Positions 1 through 8,758 of a stretch of 64,000 bases of DNA are shown here, in pieces. Source of the DNA: CAYFTL01 sp964346145 (GTDB lineage: Bacteria; Bacillota; Clostridia; Christensenellales; Aristaeellaceae). The DNA lies in the NCBI GenBank assembly GCA_964346145.1, contig CAYFTL010000006.1, positions 1 to 64,000 on the forward strand, given 5' to 3'. Position 1 is the stretch's first letter. Each line of letters starts with the position of its first letter. Under the pieces are notes generated by a model. It worked only from the letters and a program-made list of their open reading frames with translations. It searched no databases and was not told the origin of the DNA. The translations under genes and the position numbers were made by a program.

Positions 1-34
1 CAACGTACCGTTTGACAAACGGTACGTTGTTTTT
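1..34 (+). terminator. Rho-independent terminator at the window edge
   Basis: A perfect 13-bp stem (1-13 with 17-29) with loop GAC is followed by TTTTT at 30-34. It would end a plus-strand gene lying left of the window. It may also stop ppdK transcription coming from the other side, but the bases needed to judge a minus-strand T-tract lie outside the window. Confidence 0.8.
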
Positions 35-62
35 ATGTATTTACAGGTTTGAAGGAAAAAAC

Positions 63-2702
63 TTATTTGGCGTTCTTTTCCTTCAATGCAGCCTGAGCCG
101 CGGCCAAACGAGCGATCGGCACGCGGAAGGGCGAGCAGGATACATAGTTCAAGCCGATATCGTGGCAGAACATAACCGTGGAAGGATCTCCACCGTGCTC
201 TCCGCAGATGCCCAACTTGATGTTGGGACGAGTCTTGCGGCCCAGCTCAACAGCCATCTTCACCAGCACGCCAACACCCTTTTGGTCCAAACGGGCAAAG
301 GGATCGGATTCAAAGATCTGCTTCTCGTAGTAGGCATCCAAGAATTTGCCAGCATCGTCACGGCTGAAGCCGAAAGTCATCTGGGTCATATCGTTGGTGC
401 CGAAGGAGAAGAACTCGGCTTCCTGAGCGATCTCGTCGGCGGTTACGGCCGCGCGGGGAATCTCGATCATGGTTCCCACCATGTATTCGATCTTGGTGTT
501 GCGCTCGGTCATTACCTGTTCAGCGGTCTCTACAACCACTTTCTTAACAAACTCCAGCTCTTTGACTTCACCTACCAGCGGAATCATGATTTCCGGAACG
601 ATAGCGATATTCTCTTCCTTGGAAACCTCGATAGCCGCTTCGATTACCGCGCGGGTCTGCATCTCAGCAATTTCTGGATAGGTGATTGCCAAGCGGCATC
701 CACGGTGGCCCATCATCGGGTTAAACTCGTGGAGCGAGTTGATCCGGTCGATAATCACTTCGGACGTGGTATCCAATTCCTTAGCCAGTGCAGCGATCTC
801 TTCGGTCTGAGACTTGGCAGGCAAGAACTCGTGCAAAGGCGGATCCAAGAAGCGGATCGTTACCGGGCGCACACCCATAGCCTTGTAAATGCCCTTGAAG
901 TCTTCTTTCTGCATGGGCAAAATCTTGGCCAGCGCAGCGCGGCGTTGCTCTTCGGTATCCGATAGGATCATTTCGCGCATGGAACCGATACGGTCGGCCG
1001 CAAAGAACATGTGCTCGGTACGGGTCAGGCCGATACCTTCTGCGCCAAAAGAAATCGCTGTCTCGGCGTCATGGGGAGAGTCGGCGTTGGTGCGCACCTT
1101 CATCGTGCGGAACTCGTCGGCCCACTCCATCAGTTGAGCAAAGTCATCAGAAATAGAAGCTTCAACCGTGGCAACCGCTTCGCCGTATACATTTCCGGTG
1201 GTGCCGTCCAGCGACATCCAGTCGCCTTCCTTAAACACCCGACCATCGATGGTAGCGGTCTTTGCTTCTTCGTTCATGTGCAGCGCACTGCATCCGGCAA
1301 CGCAGCAGGTGCCCATGCCGCGGGCAACAACGGCCGCGTGGGAAGTCATGCCGCCGCGGGCGGTCAAAATGCCTTCGGAGCTAGCCATGCCTTCGATATC
1401 CTCAGGCGAGGTCTCCATACGCACCAAGATGACCTTCTGGCCATTCTTGTAGGCAGCAGCGGCATCTTCTGCGGTGAAGTAAATCTGTCCGCAAGCTGCA
1501 CCGGGGGAAGCGGCCAAACCGGTTGCAATCGGGGTGGTCTTCTTCAAGGCAGCGGCATCAAACTGGGGATGCAACAGCGCATCCAGCTGTTTAGGATCAA
1601 TCATCATCACGGCTTCTTCTTTGGAAATCATGCCTTCCTTCACCAGGTCTACAGCAATCTTGGTGGCTGCAGCCGCGGTGCGCTTGCCGCTACGGGTTTG
1701 CAAAATGTACAGCTTGCCGCGCTCGATAGTGTATTCAAGGTCCTGCATGTCGCGGTAATGCTGTTCCAGCTTCTCGGTAATGTCCACGAACTGCTGATAC
1801 AATTCGGGCATATCTTTTTGCAACGCAGAAATGGGGTTGGGCGTGCGCACGCCGGCAACAACGTCTTCGCCCTGGGCGTTCATCAGGTATTCGCCATACA
1901 GCGTGTTTTCGCCGGTGGCGGGGTCGCGAGTAAACGCAACGCCGGTGCCCGAAGTGTCGCCCATGTTGCCAAATACCATGGCCTGTACGTTAACTGCGGT
2001 ACCCCAGCTGCCCGGGATATCGTTCATACGGCGATAGTAGATGGCGCGCGGGTTGTTCCAGGAACGGAACACCGCTTTAATGGATTCGAGCAACTGAACG
2101 CGGGGATCCTGGGGGAACTCCTCGCCCTTTGCTTCGCGGTAAATCGCCTTGTAACGCTCGGTTACTTCCTTCATGTCCTCTGCAGACAGGTCGGTGTCCA
2201 GCACAGCGCCCTTTTCTTTTTTAATCTCTTCCAAAGCTTCGTCAAACTTGGCCTTGGGCACTTCCATAACCACGTCGGCGAACATCATGATCAAACGGCG
2301 GTAAGAGTCGTAAGCAAAACGCTCGTTGCCCGTCAGGTTAGCCAAGCCCTGAACCGCCACATCGTTCAAGCCCAGGTTCAAAATGGTGTCCATCATGCCG
2401 GGCATGGAAGCGCGGGCACCCGAACGAACCGATACCAGGAAAGGATTTTCCAAATCACCGAATTTTTTATCGTTGATCTTTTCGGTAGCTTTCAAAGCTT
2501 CTTCGATCTGGGTCACGATTTCGTCGGAAATCTTCTGGCCATCTTCGTAGTACTTAGTGCAAGCTTCGGTAGAAACAGTAAAACCTTGCGGCACCGGCAG
2601 GCCCAATTTGGTCATTTCAGCCAAGTTTGCGCCTTTGCCACCCAGCAAATTCTTCATGCTGGCGTCGCCCTCACTAAAGAGGTAAACGTACTTATGAGAC
2701 AT
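63..2702 (-). CDS. ppdK: Pyruvate, phosphate dikinase
   Basis: Interconverts pyruvate, ATP and phosphate with PEP, AMP and pyrophosphate in the cytosol; in anaerobes it often serves glycolysis or gluconeogenesis. The 879-residue product matches the usual length of about 875. It starts SHKYVYLFSEGD and has the N-terminal ATP-grasp region (GGKGANLAEM), the swivelling phosphohistidine domain (GGMTSHAAVVARGMG, near residue 455) and the C-terminal PEP-binding barrel with the catalytic Cys in GICGEHGGDP, near residue 833. An in-frame ATG lies six codons upstream, but AGGAGG sits six bases before the ATG at 2702, so that start is preferred. It appears monocistronic, with its own promoter upstream. 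A PPi-independent Gly-type PFK (38404-39486) in the same window fits glycolysis with PPDK. Identification is firm. Confidence 0.97.
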   Translation of the reverse strand: MSHKYVYLFSEGDASMKNLLGGKGANLAEMTKLGLPVPQGFTVSTEACTKYYEDGQKISDEIVTQIEEALKATEKINDKKFGDLENPFLVSVRSGARASMPGMMDTILNLGLNDVAVQGLANLTGNERFAYDSYRRLIMMFADVVMEVPKAKFDEALEEIKKEKGAVLDTDLSAEDMKEVTERYKAIYREAKGEEFPQDPRVQLLESIKAVFRSWNNPRAIYYRRMNDIPGSWGTAVNVQAMVFGNMGDTSGTGVAFTRDPATGENTLYGEYLMNAQGEDVVAGVRTPNPISALQKDMPELYQQFVDITEKLEQHYRDMQDLEYTIERGKLYILQTRSGKRTAAAATKIAVDLVKEGMISKEEAVMMIDPKQLDALLHPQFDAAALKKTTPIATGLAASPGAACGQIYFTAEDAAAAYKNGQKVILVRMETSPEDIEGMASSEGILTARGGMTSHAAVVARGMGTCCVAGCSALHMNEEAKTATIDGRVFKEGDWMSLDGTTGNVYGEAVATVEASISDDFAQLMEWADEFRTMKVRTNADSPHDAETAISFGAEGIGLTRTEHMFFAADRIGSMREMILSDTEEQRRAALAKILPMQKEDFKGIYKAMGVRPVTIRFLDPPLHEFLPAKSQTEEIAALAKELDTTSEVIIDRINSLHEFNPMMGHRGCRLAITYPEIAEMQTRAVIEAAIEVSKEENIAIVPEIMIPLVGEVKELEFVKKVVVETAEQVMTERNTKIEYMVGTMIEIPRAAVTADEIAQEAEFFSFGTNDMTQMTFGFSRDDAGKFLDAYYEKQIFESDPFARLDQKGVGVLVKMAVELGRKTRPNIKLGICGEHGGDPSTVMFCHDIGLNYVSCSPFRVPIARLAAAQAALKEKNAK

Positions 2703-2739
2703 GTTATTCCTCCTAAACAAATATTTGACATATTGGGAA

Positions 2740-2769
2740 TATAAACAGCGGGTTTCCGCGTGTTGTCAA
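2740..2769 (-). promoter_or_regulatory. Predicted sigma-A promoter of ppdK
   Basis: On the minus strand TTGACA (2769-2764) is followed after 18 bases by TTTATA (2745-2740), about 38 bases before the ppdK start codon. The -35 box is a perfect consensus. A small GCGG/CCGC hairpin lies in the spacer. Confidence 0.6.
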
Positions 2770-3212
2770 TACTTATAGACACACTTGGATTTTATTATAT
2801 CTACTATATCCTATCTTCGCAAGAAAATAAGCGTTAAATATTATATTTCCTTACTTAAAATGCTTCGATTTGTGTGTTTTTTTCATGAGTGTATCTTTCC
2901 AGGGATAAGCAATCCCCTGAGCATTTTTTTACCGCGGCACCTACAAAAAACAACCATTATTATATCATCATTTTTGTATCCCTACAAATTTGCCACCCCG
3001 TTATTTTACACGGTTCTCCCCAAAATAGGAAGTCATAAAATCAACAAAACATTAATTTATAAAATATAGCTTCACTTTTCAATGGTGAATGAGCTGTGTA
3101 TATGGTAAAATAAATGTATATGTTCCACAATGTTTCTCTAACCGCAAGCCTTCTCTTTTTACATTCGAACAAACGCCTTTGCCGCGTTTACTTTAAGAAT
3201 GGAGGAACGCCC
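2770..3212. other. AT-rich intergenic region
   Basis: This spacer separates the divergent ppdK promoter from the D-amino-acid module. It is clearly more AT-rich than the genes beside it. The only long open frame (2785-3069) has no ribosome site and a composition typical of random AT-rich DNA. A possible -10 (TAAAAT, 3106-3111) precedes the downstream gene, but I see no convincing -35. No tRNA or riboswitch was recognised. Confidence 0.5.
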
Positions 3213-4334
3213 GTGTCACTAAGTCCCACTCAATTACACCAGCTGGAAACCCCATGCATCGTCATCGATATGGACATCGCCCGGCACAACATAGAAAAAA
3301 TGCAGCGTGCAGCCAATCAAGCAAATTGCGCGCTACGACCCCATATAAAAACCCACAAAATGCTGCTGTTTGCGCAAATGCAAATCGCAGCCGGCGCAAA
3401 AGGCATCACTTGCGCCAAAATTACCGAAGCCGAAATCATGGCCGGTGGCGGCATCGACGATATCTTCATCGCCTATCCCATGGTGGGTACCCAGCGCACT
3501 CAGCGCGCTATTGAGCTGAGTAAGCACATGCGCCGGCTAATCCTTGCGGTAGACAGTTTGGCCGGCGCCGAACTGCTCAACCAGGCAGCCAAAGAAGCAG
3601 ATACCCAGCTGGAAGTGCGCTTGGAAGTGGATACCGGAGCCAAACGCACCGGCGTGCTGCAAGATCAAGCGGTCCTTCTGTCCAAACAAATCGCTTCCAT
3701 GTCCAATTTAAACCTTACTGGCATCTATACTTTCAAAAGCCTGATTTACGACGGAAAGCCTACCGCCGACAACGCGCTGGCTGCTCAAGAAGAAGGGCGG
3801 TTAATGGCCGACATCGCCCAAAACATTCGCGCAGCCGGCATAAACATCACCGACATTAGCGCAGGTTCCTCCCCCACCGGGGTGGACTTGGCCAACACCG
3901 GGCTGGTCAACGAAATCCGCCCCGGCACCTATGTGTTCAACGATATTTTGCTGTACAAGGAAGGCGTGGCCGCCCCCGATGAAATCGCTGCCAAATACTA
4001 TGCCACCGTGGTCAGCACACCCAGCCCGGAATATGCCATCATCGATGGCGGAACCAAAACTTTCCCAACCGATATTCAGCCCGGAACCGGCCCGGCATAC
4101 GCCAACGGCTTTGCCGTCATCGAAGGGCGCACCGATTTGGCCCTCGCCCGCATGAACGAAGAGCACGGAATCATTACCTCGGAAACCGGGCAAACAAATT
4201 TACAGGTGGGCGACGTTATTTCCTTGCTGCCCATCCATATCTGCACTGCAATCAATATGCATAACCGCGTGTATCTGCTGGAAAACGGAAAACTACGCCC
4301 CCAAAAAGTCGATGCACGCGGCATGCTGCTGTAA
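3213..4334 (+). CDS. D-serine dehydratase / D-threonine aldolase-like PLP enzyme
   Basis: This 373-residue protein belongs to the fold-type III (alanine racemase-like) group that includes eukaryotic-type D-serine dehydratase and low-specificity D-threonine aldolase. The N-terminus has TPCIVIDMDIARHNI and RPHIKTHK, whose Lys (near residue 48) would bind PLP. The C-terminal metal-site motif LLPIHICTAINMHN supplies the His and Cys zinc ligands known from D-serine dehydratase. The start is GTG at 3213 with GGAGG eight bases upstream; the frame is open further upstream but lacks a ribosome site. Twelve bases separate it from the deacylase gene, and RidA follows, so a role in breaking down D-amino acids is inferred. 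Whether it acts as dehydratase or aldolase cannot be told from sequence. Confidence 0.85.
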   Translation: MSLSPTQLHQLETPCIVIDMDIARHNIEKMQRAANQANCALRPHIKTHKMLLFAQMQIAAGAKGITCAKITEAEIMAGGGIDDIFIAYPMVGTQRTQRAIELSKHMRRLILAVDSLAGAELLNQAAKEADTQLEVRLEVDTGAKRTGVLQDQAVLLSKQIASMSNLNLTGIYTFKSLIYDGKPTADNALAAQEEGRLMADIAQNIRAAGINITDISAGSSPTGVDLANTGLVNEIRPGTYVFNDILLYKEGVAAPDEIAAKYYATVVSTPSPEYAIIDGGTKTFPTDIQPGTGPAYANGFAVIEGRTDLALARMNEEHGIITSETGQTNLQVGDVISLLPIHICTAINMHNRVYLLENGKLRPQKVDARGMLL

Positions 4335-4346
4335 GAAGGTTTTAAT

Positions 4347-5945
4347 GTGAACACCATCATCAAAAACGGCACCCTATACGATGGCTCCGGCAGCGCGCCC
4401 TACCGTGCAGATCTACTGGTTCAGGACGACAAAATCCTGGACATCGCGCCCAACTTAAACCCTGACAACGCGCGTATGATAGAAGCCTCCGGGCTTATCG
4501 TCACCCCCGGCTTCATCGATCCCCACCGCCATTGCGATGTGGCTCCACTACAAGATCCGCGCTTCGGTCAACTGGAACTGGCCCAGGGCATTTCAACCAC
4601 CCTTTGCGGCAACTGTGGAATTGCCCCTGTGCCCACCACACCCCGCTGGCAAAGGGATTTGTACGACTATATCGAACCGGTCGTCGGACCCATTGGCAAG
4701 GATCACAGCTTCTACGATTATCTCGACTGGACAAACGCCTTGCAGCAGGAAAGCCTGCCCATCAACATAGGATTTCTGGTGGGTGCTGGAGCGGTCAAAA
4801 CCGCAGTAAACGGATTTGCCAAGGGCGATCTGTCTGCCCAGCAACTGCAGCGCGCCACTGCGTACGTGCGCGAAGGCATGCAAGCCGGGGCCCACGGATT
4901 ATCCCTCGGCCTTATGTATCAACCCGAATGCTGGTCCACCCCTACCGAGCTCATTGCCATGGCACGCGCCGCTTCCTCATACGGCGGGGTCATGAGCACC
5001 CATATCCGCGGCGAAGGCGACAGCCTGGTCTCTTCGGTGCAAGAAGTGATCGATGTGGCCGCGCAAGCCGAAATCCCACTAAAAATCAGCCACTTCAAGG
5101 CAACCGGTATCAGAAACTGGCGCAACCTTATTTTTAAAGCCATCGAACGCATCGAAAACGCCCGGGCCCGGGGCCAGCAGGTTTCCGTGGACTTTTACCC
5201 CTACGCCGGCGGTTCCACCACGCTGCAGTCGTTGCTGCCGCCTTCCGTTATGGAAGACGATATGCACTCCATGCTTGGCAAAATGGGCACCGCCCAAGGC
5301 AAGCAACTGCTGCGTCAAGAAATCTACAAGCAACACCCGGGCTGGGACAATATGGCCGAAAGCATCGGCTGGGATCGCATCGTCGTCAGCGCGGTCACTT
5401 TGCACGAACACGCCGGCTACGCAGGCAAGAACCTGGCCTCCTTGGCCGACCAGCTGGGCTATAGCGAACCGGCTGACCTGGTCGCCGATCTGCTCTACTT
5501 AGAGCAGGGCAAAGTGGGCGTCATCCTGATGAGCATGGCCCCGAGCGATGTGGACGCGATCGCACGCCTCCCCTACAGCTCCCTCATCTCCGATGGGCTA
5601 TACACCCAAACAGCCAACCCCCACCCCCGTTTGTACGGTTCTTTCCCCAAGTTTTTGCGCAACTACGCCATCAATCGCTCTATCCTTCCGCTGGAAACCG
5701 CGATCCACAAAATGACGGGCATGCCCGCCCAACACATGGGGATTCAAAACCGAGGCCTGCTAAAACCCGGAAATTTTGCCGACATTTGCCTGTTTAATCC
5801 GGCTCAATTTAAGGATCGCGCCACCTTTACCGATGCCGCACGCTTGGCGCAGGGCATGCATCTGGTCATGGTCAACGGAAAAATCGCCTGGAAAAATGAA
5901 AGCATACAGCAGCCTGGCGGCAAACTTATCCTGCATCAATGTTAA
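4347..5945 (+). CDS. N-acyl-D-amino-acid deacylase (amidohydrolase superfamily)
   Basis: Hydrolyses N-acyl-D-amino acids to D-amino acids and a fatty or acetic acid in the cytosol. The 532-residue product shows the D-aminoacylase layout: an N-terminal beta-sandwich start (IIKNGTLYDGSG), the first metal motif GFIDPHRHCD, the zinc-bridging Cys in GNCGIAPVP, later metal histidines in STHIRGEGD and ISHFKATG, and a catalytic Asp in SDGLYTQT. The GTG start at 4347 has GAAGG seven bases upstream; an overlapping ATG at 4345 is in another frame. It sits between a D-amino-acid PLP enzyme and RidA, which supports D-amino-acid salvage. Acyl-chain and side-chain preference cannot be read from sequence. 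Confidence 0.9.
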   Translation: MNTIIKNGTLYDGSGSAPYRADLLVQDDKILDIAPNLNPDNARMIEASGLIVTPGFIDPHRHCDVAPLQDPRFGQLELAQGISTTLCGNCGIAPVPTTPRWQRDLYDYIEPVVGPIGKDHSFYDYLDWTNALQQESLPINIGFLVGAGAVKTAVNGFAKGDLSAQQLQRATAYVREGMQAGAHGLSLGLMYQPECWSTPTELIAMARAASSYGGVMSTHIRGEGDSLVSSVQEVIDVAAQAEIPLKISHFKATGIRNWRNLIFKAIERIENARARGQQVSVDFYPYAGGSTTLQSLLPPSVMEDDMHSMLGKMGTAQGKQLLRQEIYKQHPGWDNMAESIGWDRIVVSAVTLHEHAGYAGKNLASLADQLGYSEPADLVADLLYLEQGKVGVILMSMAPSDVDAIARLPYSSLISDGLYTQTANPHPRLYGSFPKFLRNYAINRSILPLETAIHKMTGMPAQHMGIQNRGLLKPGNFADICLFNPAQFKDRATFTDAARLAQGMHLVMVNGKIAWKNESIQQPGGKLILHQC

Positions 5946-5972
5946 CCATCAATCAAAAGGAGGAATACCCCC

Positions 5973-6434
5973 ATGGATGTTTACGAAAAAATGAAACAAC
6001 TACAAATTGAGCTTCCTACTCCGCCGAAAAAGGGCGGCCTATATGCCCCGGCAAAACGCTTTGGCGCCGGCCTCGTGTATATTTCGGGCTGCGGCCCAGT
6101 AATCAATGAGCCCATCGCCGGAAAGCTGGGCGCCCAATTCAGCGTCGAGCAAGGGCAAGCTTACGCCAGAAACTGCATGCTCAATGTGCTGGCCGTCCTG
6201 CAAGCCGAAATCGGCGACTTAAACAAAGTCAAAAACGCCGTAAAAATATTGACGCTGGTGGCCGGCACCGACGATTTTTACGATCAGCCTATGGTGGCCA
6301 ACGGCGGCAGCCGGCTGCTCGCCGACCTGTTTGGAGAACAAGTTGGCGTAGCTGCCCGCTCAGCCATCGGTGTCAACGCGCTACCCGGCAACATCCCGGT
6401 TGAAACCGAAGCGCTTTTTGAAATCGAGCTTTAA
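5973..6434 (+). CDS. RidA family enamine/imine deaminase
   Basis: RidA-family proteins hydrolyse reactive 2-aminoacrylate and related imines made by PLP-dependent dehydratases. The 153-residue product carries the YjgF/RidA core, including VYISGCGP, the conserved ARSAIGVNALP segment with the substrate-binding Arg, and the terminal VETEALFEI. It is about 25 residues longer than the 128-residue E. coli type, with extra N-terminal sequence, and looks like the longer YjgF/Yjgh-like subgroup. AAAGGAGG precedes the ATG. It is the last gene of the module; if the first gene makes 2-aminoacrylate from D-serine, this protein would detoxify it. That link is inferred. Confidence 0.88.
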   Translation: MDVYEKMKQLQIELPTPPKKGGLYAPAKRFGAGLVYISGCGPVINEPIAGKLGAQFSVEQGQAYARNCMLNVLAVLQAEIGDLNKVKNAVKILTLVAGTDDFYDQPMVANGGSRLLADLFGEQVGVAARSAIGVNALPGNIPVETEALFEIEL

Positions 6435-6443
6435 TCAATTTCA

Positions 6444-6479
6444 AAAAAGAACCGATTGATGTATCAATCGGTTCTTTTT
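6444..6479. terminator. Bidirectional rho-independent terminator
   Basis: A perfect 16-bp stem (6444-6459 with 6464-6479) with loop TGTA has an A-tract on one side and a T-tract on the other. It lies between the convergent RidA gene and ugd and can serve both. Confidence 0.9.
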
Positions 6480-6488
6480 ACTCCCATC

Positions 6489-7793
6489 TTATCCTTTAAC
6501 CACCGGCCTCCCGATGGACTCGTACAATACGCTGCGCCCCTCCATATCGGACAGCTCATAACAGTTCCGTCCATCCAGCACAACGGCTTTGCGCATCAGC
6601 TCCACAAACGCCTCGGGTCTTAGCGCCTTCACTTCAGGCCATTCGGTCAGAATCAAACACAGATCGCTGCCTTTGATGGCCTCTTGGGGAGTGGACGCAT
6701 AATACACTTCGTCATATCCCATCTGCTTAAAGTGCGCAGCCGCTACAGGATCCCAAGCGCGCACTTTTGCGCCGTCATCCAACAACAACGGAATGTTGTC
6801 AAGAGAGGGTGCCTCGCGCAAATCGTCGGTCCCGGGCTTAAATGCTAGCCCCAACACCGCTACCGTCAGCCCTTCAAAGGAATCGTAGTACTTGCGCGCT
6901 TTTTTAATCAGTTTGATCTTTTGCTGCTCGTTCACTTCTATGGTCGCCTTCACGGTTTTTAGCTCATAGTCCATATAATTGGACAGCCAGTGGAGTGCCT
7001 TAGTGTCTTTGGGAAAGCAGGATCCGCCGTAACCGATTCCGGCCCGCAAAAAATGTTGGCCTATGCGCTGGTCGAACCCCATCCCCTTGGCCACCTCGTT
7101 TACATCCGCGTCCACCAGCTCGCACAGGTTGGCAATTTCGTTAATATAGGATATTTTCAGCGCAAGGAAATCGTTGGACGCATATTTGACCATCTCGGCG
7201 CTGCGTCGGCTGGTCACCACGACCGGCACACCTTCAAACCCCGCGTACACTTGGCGCAAAACCTTCTCCGCGTAAGGGCTCTGTACGCCCAGCACAATTC
7301 GGCTCGCATGGAGCGTGTCGCGTACCGCCGTACCCTGGGCCAAAAACTCAGGGTTGCTGGCCACCTCTACCCGCACGTCGGCCTTCAGCTCCTGGGCAAT
7401 CAAGGCCTCCACCTTGTCATTGGTGCCGATGGGCACGGTGGATTTCACCACCACCACACAGTCCCGCTTTACGCTTTGGGCAATCTGCTCGGCCACCTCA
7501 AACACATATTTCAAGTTGGCCGATCCATCCTTTTTCTCGGGCGTGCCCACGCCTATGAAGATGACCTCGGCGTCCTCGTACGCCTCTTGGTAATCGGTCG
7601 TATAGCTTAGCCGCTCTGCGTTCTGCCGCATCAGATCTTCCAGTGCTTCCTCATAAATCGGCGAAATCCCGGCGCGCATCGCGTCAATCTTCTGCCGGTC
7701 AATATCGACACAAACCACGTTGTGCCCGGTGTGCGCCATACAAACGGCCGTTACCAACCCGACATAGCCCGTTCCAGCCACCGCTATTTTCAT
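6489..7793 (-). CDS. ugd: UDP-glucose 6-dehydrogenase
   Basis: Oxidises UDP-glucose to UDP-glucuronate with two NAD+, feeding capsule or cell-wall polysaccharide synthesis. The 434-residue product starts MKIAVAGTGYVGLVTAVCM (Rossmann NAD site), has the central GFDQRIGQHFLRAGIGYGG region and the catalytic Cys in GGSCFPKDTKAL, and ends with the UDP-binding domain (LGLAFKPGTDDLREAP). An upstream in-frame ATG exists, but AGAGGAAAG before the ATG at 7793 fixes the start. It is the last gene of a probable azlC-azlD-dcd-ugd transcript. No glycosyltransferase is nearby, so the end use of UDP-glucuronate is unknown. Confidence 0.95.
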   Translation of the reverse strand: MKIAVAGTGYVGLVTAVCMAHTGHNVVCVDIDRQKIDAMRAGISPIYEEALEDLMRQNAERLSYTTDYQEAYEDAEVIFIGVGTPEKKDGSANLKYVFEVAEQIAQSVKRDCVVVVKSTVPIGTNDKVEALIAQELKADVRVEVASNPEFLAQGTAVRDTLHASRIVLGVQSPYAEKVLRQVYAGFEGVPVVVTSRRSAEMVKYASNDFLALKISYINEIANLCELVDADVNEVAKGMGFDQRIGQHFLRAGIGYGGSCFPKDTKALHWLSNYMDYELKTVKATIEVNEQQKIKLIKKARKYYDSFEGLTVAVLGLAFKPGTDDLREAPSLDNIPLLLDDGAKVRAWDPVAAAHFKQMGYDEVYYASTPQEAIKGSDLCLILTEWPEVKALRPEAFVELMRKAVVLDGRNCYELSDMEGRSVLYESIGRPVVKG

Positions 7794-7840
7794 ATTCTTT
7801 CCTCTATTCTTATCGTCCCTCTGCAATTCACCAGAATCAG

Positions 7841-8383
7841 CTAATCTTTCTCGGCATCGTTATCCTCAAACACCCTGGATCCGGTAGCCCCTCTCTGCCC
7901 TTGGTACTTGCCCCTGTACAGGTTCTCGGCATGCCGGTCCAACTGGGCAAACACCAACTGGCCAATGCGCCGTCCGGCTACCAGCTCAATCGCACAATTG
8001 CTGGCGTTGAACAGCTCCAAGGTGATCTCACCTTCAAAACCCGGGTCTACCCAACCCGCATTTTGTATGAACAAGCCCAGCCGCCCGATGGAGCTGCGCC
8101 CTTCGACAAAAGCGGTCATATTGCCGGGCAGCTTAAAATATTCCCTCGTGCTCGCCAACACAAACTGGCCGGGCAACAAAAGGTAGCTCTCAGCCTCTAT
8201 CACCCGGTACTCCACTTCCTTGTCCAGCGTAATGATTCCGCTTCCGCCCTCCTTCACCACGCTATACGTGTTGCCCAGGCGAATGTCCACGCTGGCGGGC
8301 TGTATCTGTTGATCATCCAGCGGCGAAATGGTCAACTGCCCCGCTTCCATCAGTTCTTTAAGAGATTTATCCGAAAGAATCAA
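7841..8383 (-). CDS. dcd: dCTP deaminase
   Basis: Converts dCTP to dUTP (some homologues go on to dUMP) for thymidylate supply. The 180-residue product has SVDIRLGN, EGRSSIGRLGLFIQNAG, WVDPGFEGEITLELFN with the catalytic Glu, and the C-terminal GQRGATGSR tail that closes over the triphosphate. The start is TTG at 8383 (LILSDKSLKELM), nine bases after AGGAGG. The longer reading from an ATG at 8401 would run through the ribosome site itself, so it is rejected. Whether it is mono- or bifunctional (dUTPase) cannot be settled by eye. Confidence 0.93.
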   Translation of the reverse strand: MILSDKSLKELMEAGQLTISPLDDQQIQPASVDIRLGNTYSVVKEGGSGIITLDKEVEYRVIEAESYLLLPGQFVLASTREYFKLPGNMTAFVEGRSSIGRLGLFIQNAGWVDPGFEGEITLELFNASNCAIELVAGRRIGQLVFAQLDRHAENLYRGKYQGQRGATGSRVFEDNDAEKD

Positions 8384-8437
8384 TTTGTGTATCCTCCTCA
8401 TTGCTTTCCCAATGCACCAGGCTCTGCTTCCCCTAAT

Positions 8438-8758
8438 TTACATGCCCAGCGCGCTCAACAAGAATTGAGCCACCAGCACCGTGCCGCACGCGCTCAACGC
8501 CGCCACCAGCAGCGGCTTCTCCCGCCAGCTAAGCAATAGCGCCACCCCTACGCCCACGGTCGCCGTAATCAAATTTCCGGTCGATGCAAACACATCGGGA
8601 AAGGTCATCGCGCCCAGCACCGCATAGGGCACATAAAACAAAAATGATCGCACCCGGCGGTTGCCTATCTTCTTCTTAAACAGCAAAGGCACCATTCGAA
8701 TCAAATAGGTGACCCCGGCCATCACCAACAGGTAGGGCAGAAATTCGTCCACGCTCAT
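8438..8758 (-). CDS. azlD: AzlD-type branched-chain amino-acid exporter subunit
   Basis: A 106-residue membrane protein with about four hydrophobic segments and the family pattern GVTYLIRMVPLLF near the N-terminus followed by FLFYVPYAVLGAMTFPDVF. AzlD pairs with AzlC to form a two-subunit exporter of branched-chain amino acids. Its ATG overlaps the azlC stop codon (ATGA), which implies translational coupling. Confidence 0.9.
   Translation of the reverse strand: MSVDEFLPYLLVMAGVTYLIRMVPLLFKKKIGNRRVRSFLFYVPYAVLGAMTFPDVFASTGNLITATVGVGVALLLSWREKPLLVAALSACGTVLVAQFLLSALGM

Noticed and set aside
12..2744. Long plus-strand open frames (12-965 and 1011-2744) opposite ppdK
   Set aside because: They lie wholly antisense to a well-supported gene, have no ribosome sites, and their translations look like complements of coding sequence.
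2785..3069. A 94-codon frame in the AT-rich spacer
   Set aside because: No ribosome site and a composition expected by chance in AT-rich DNA.
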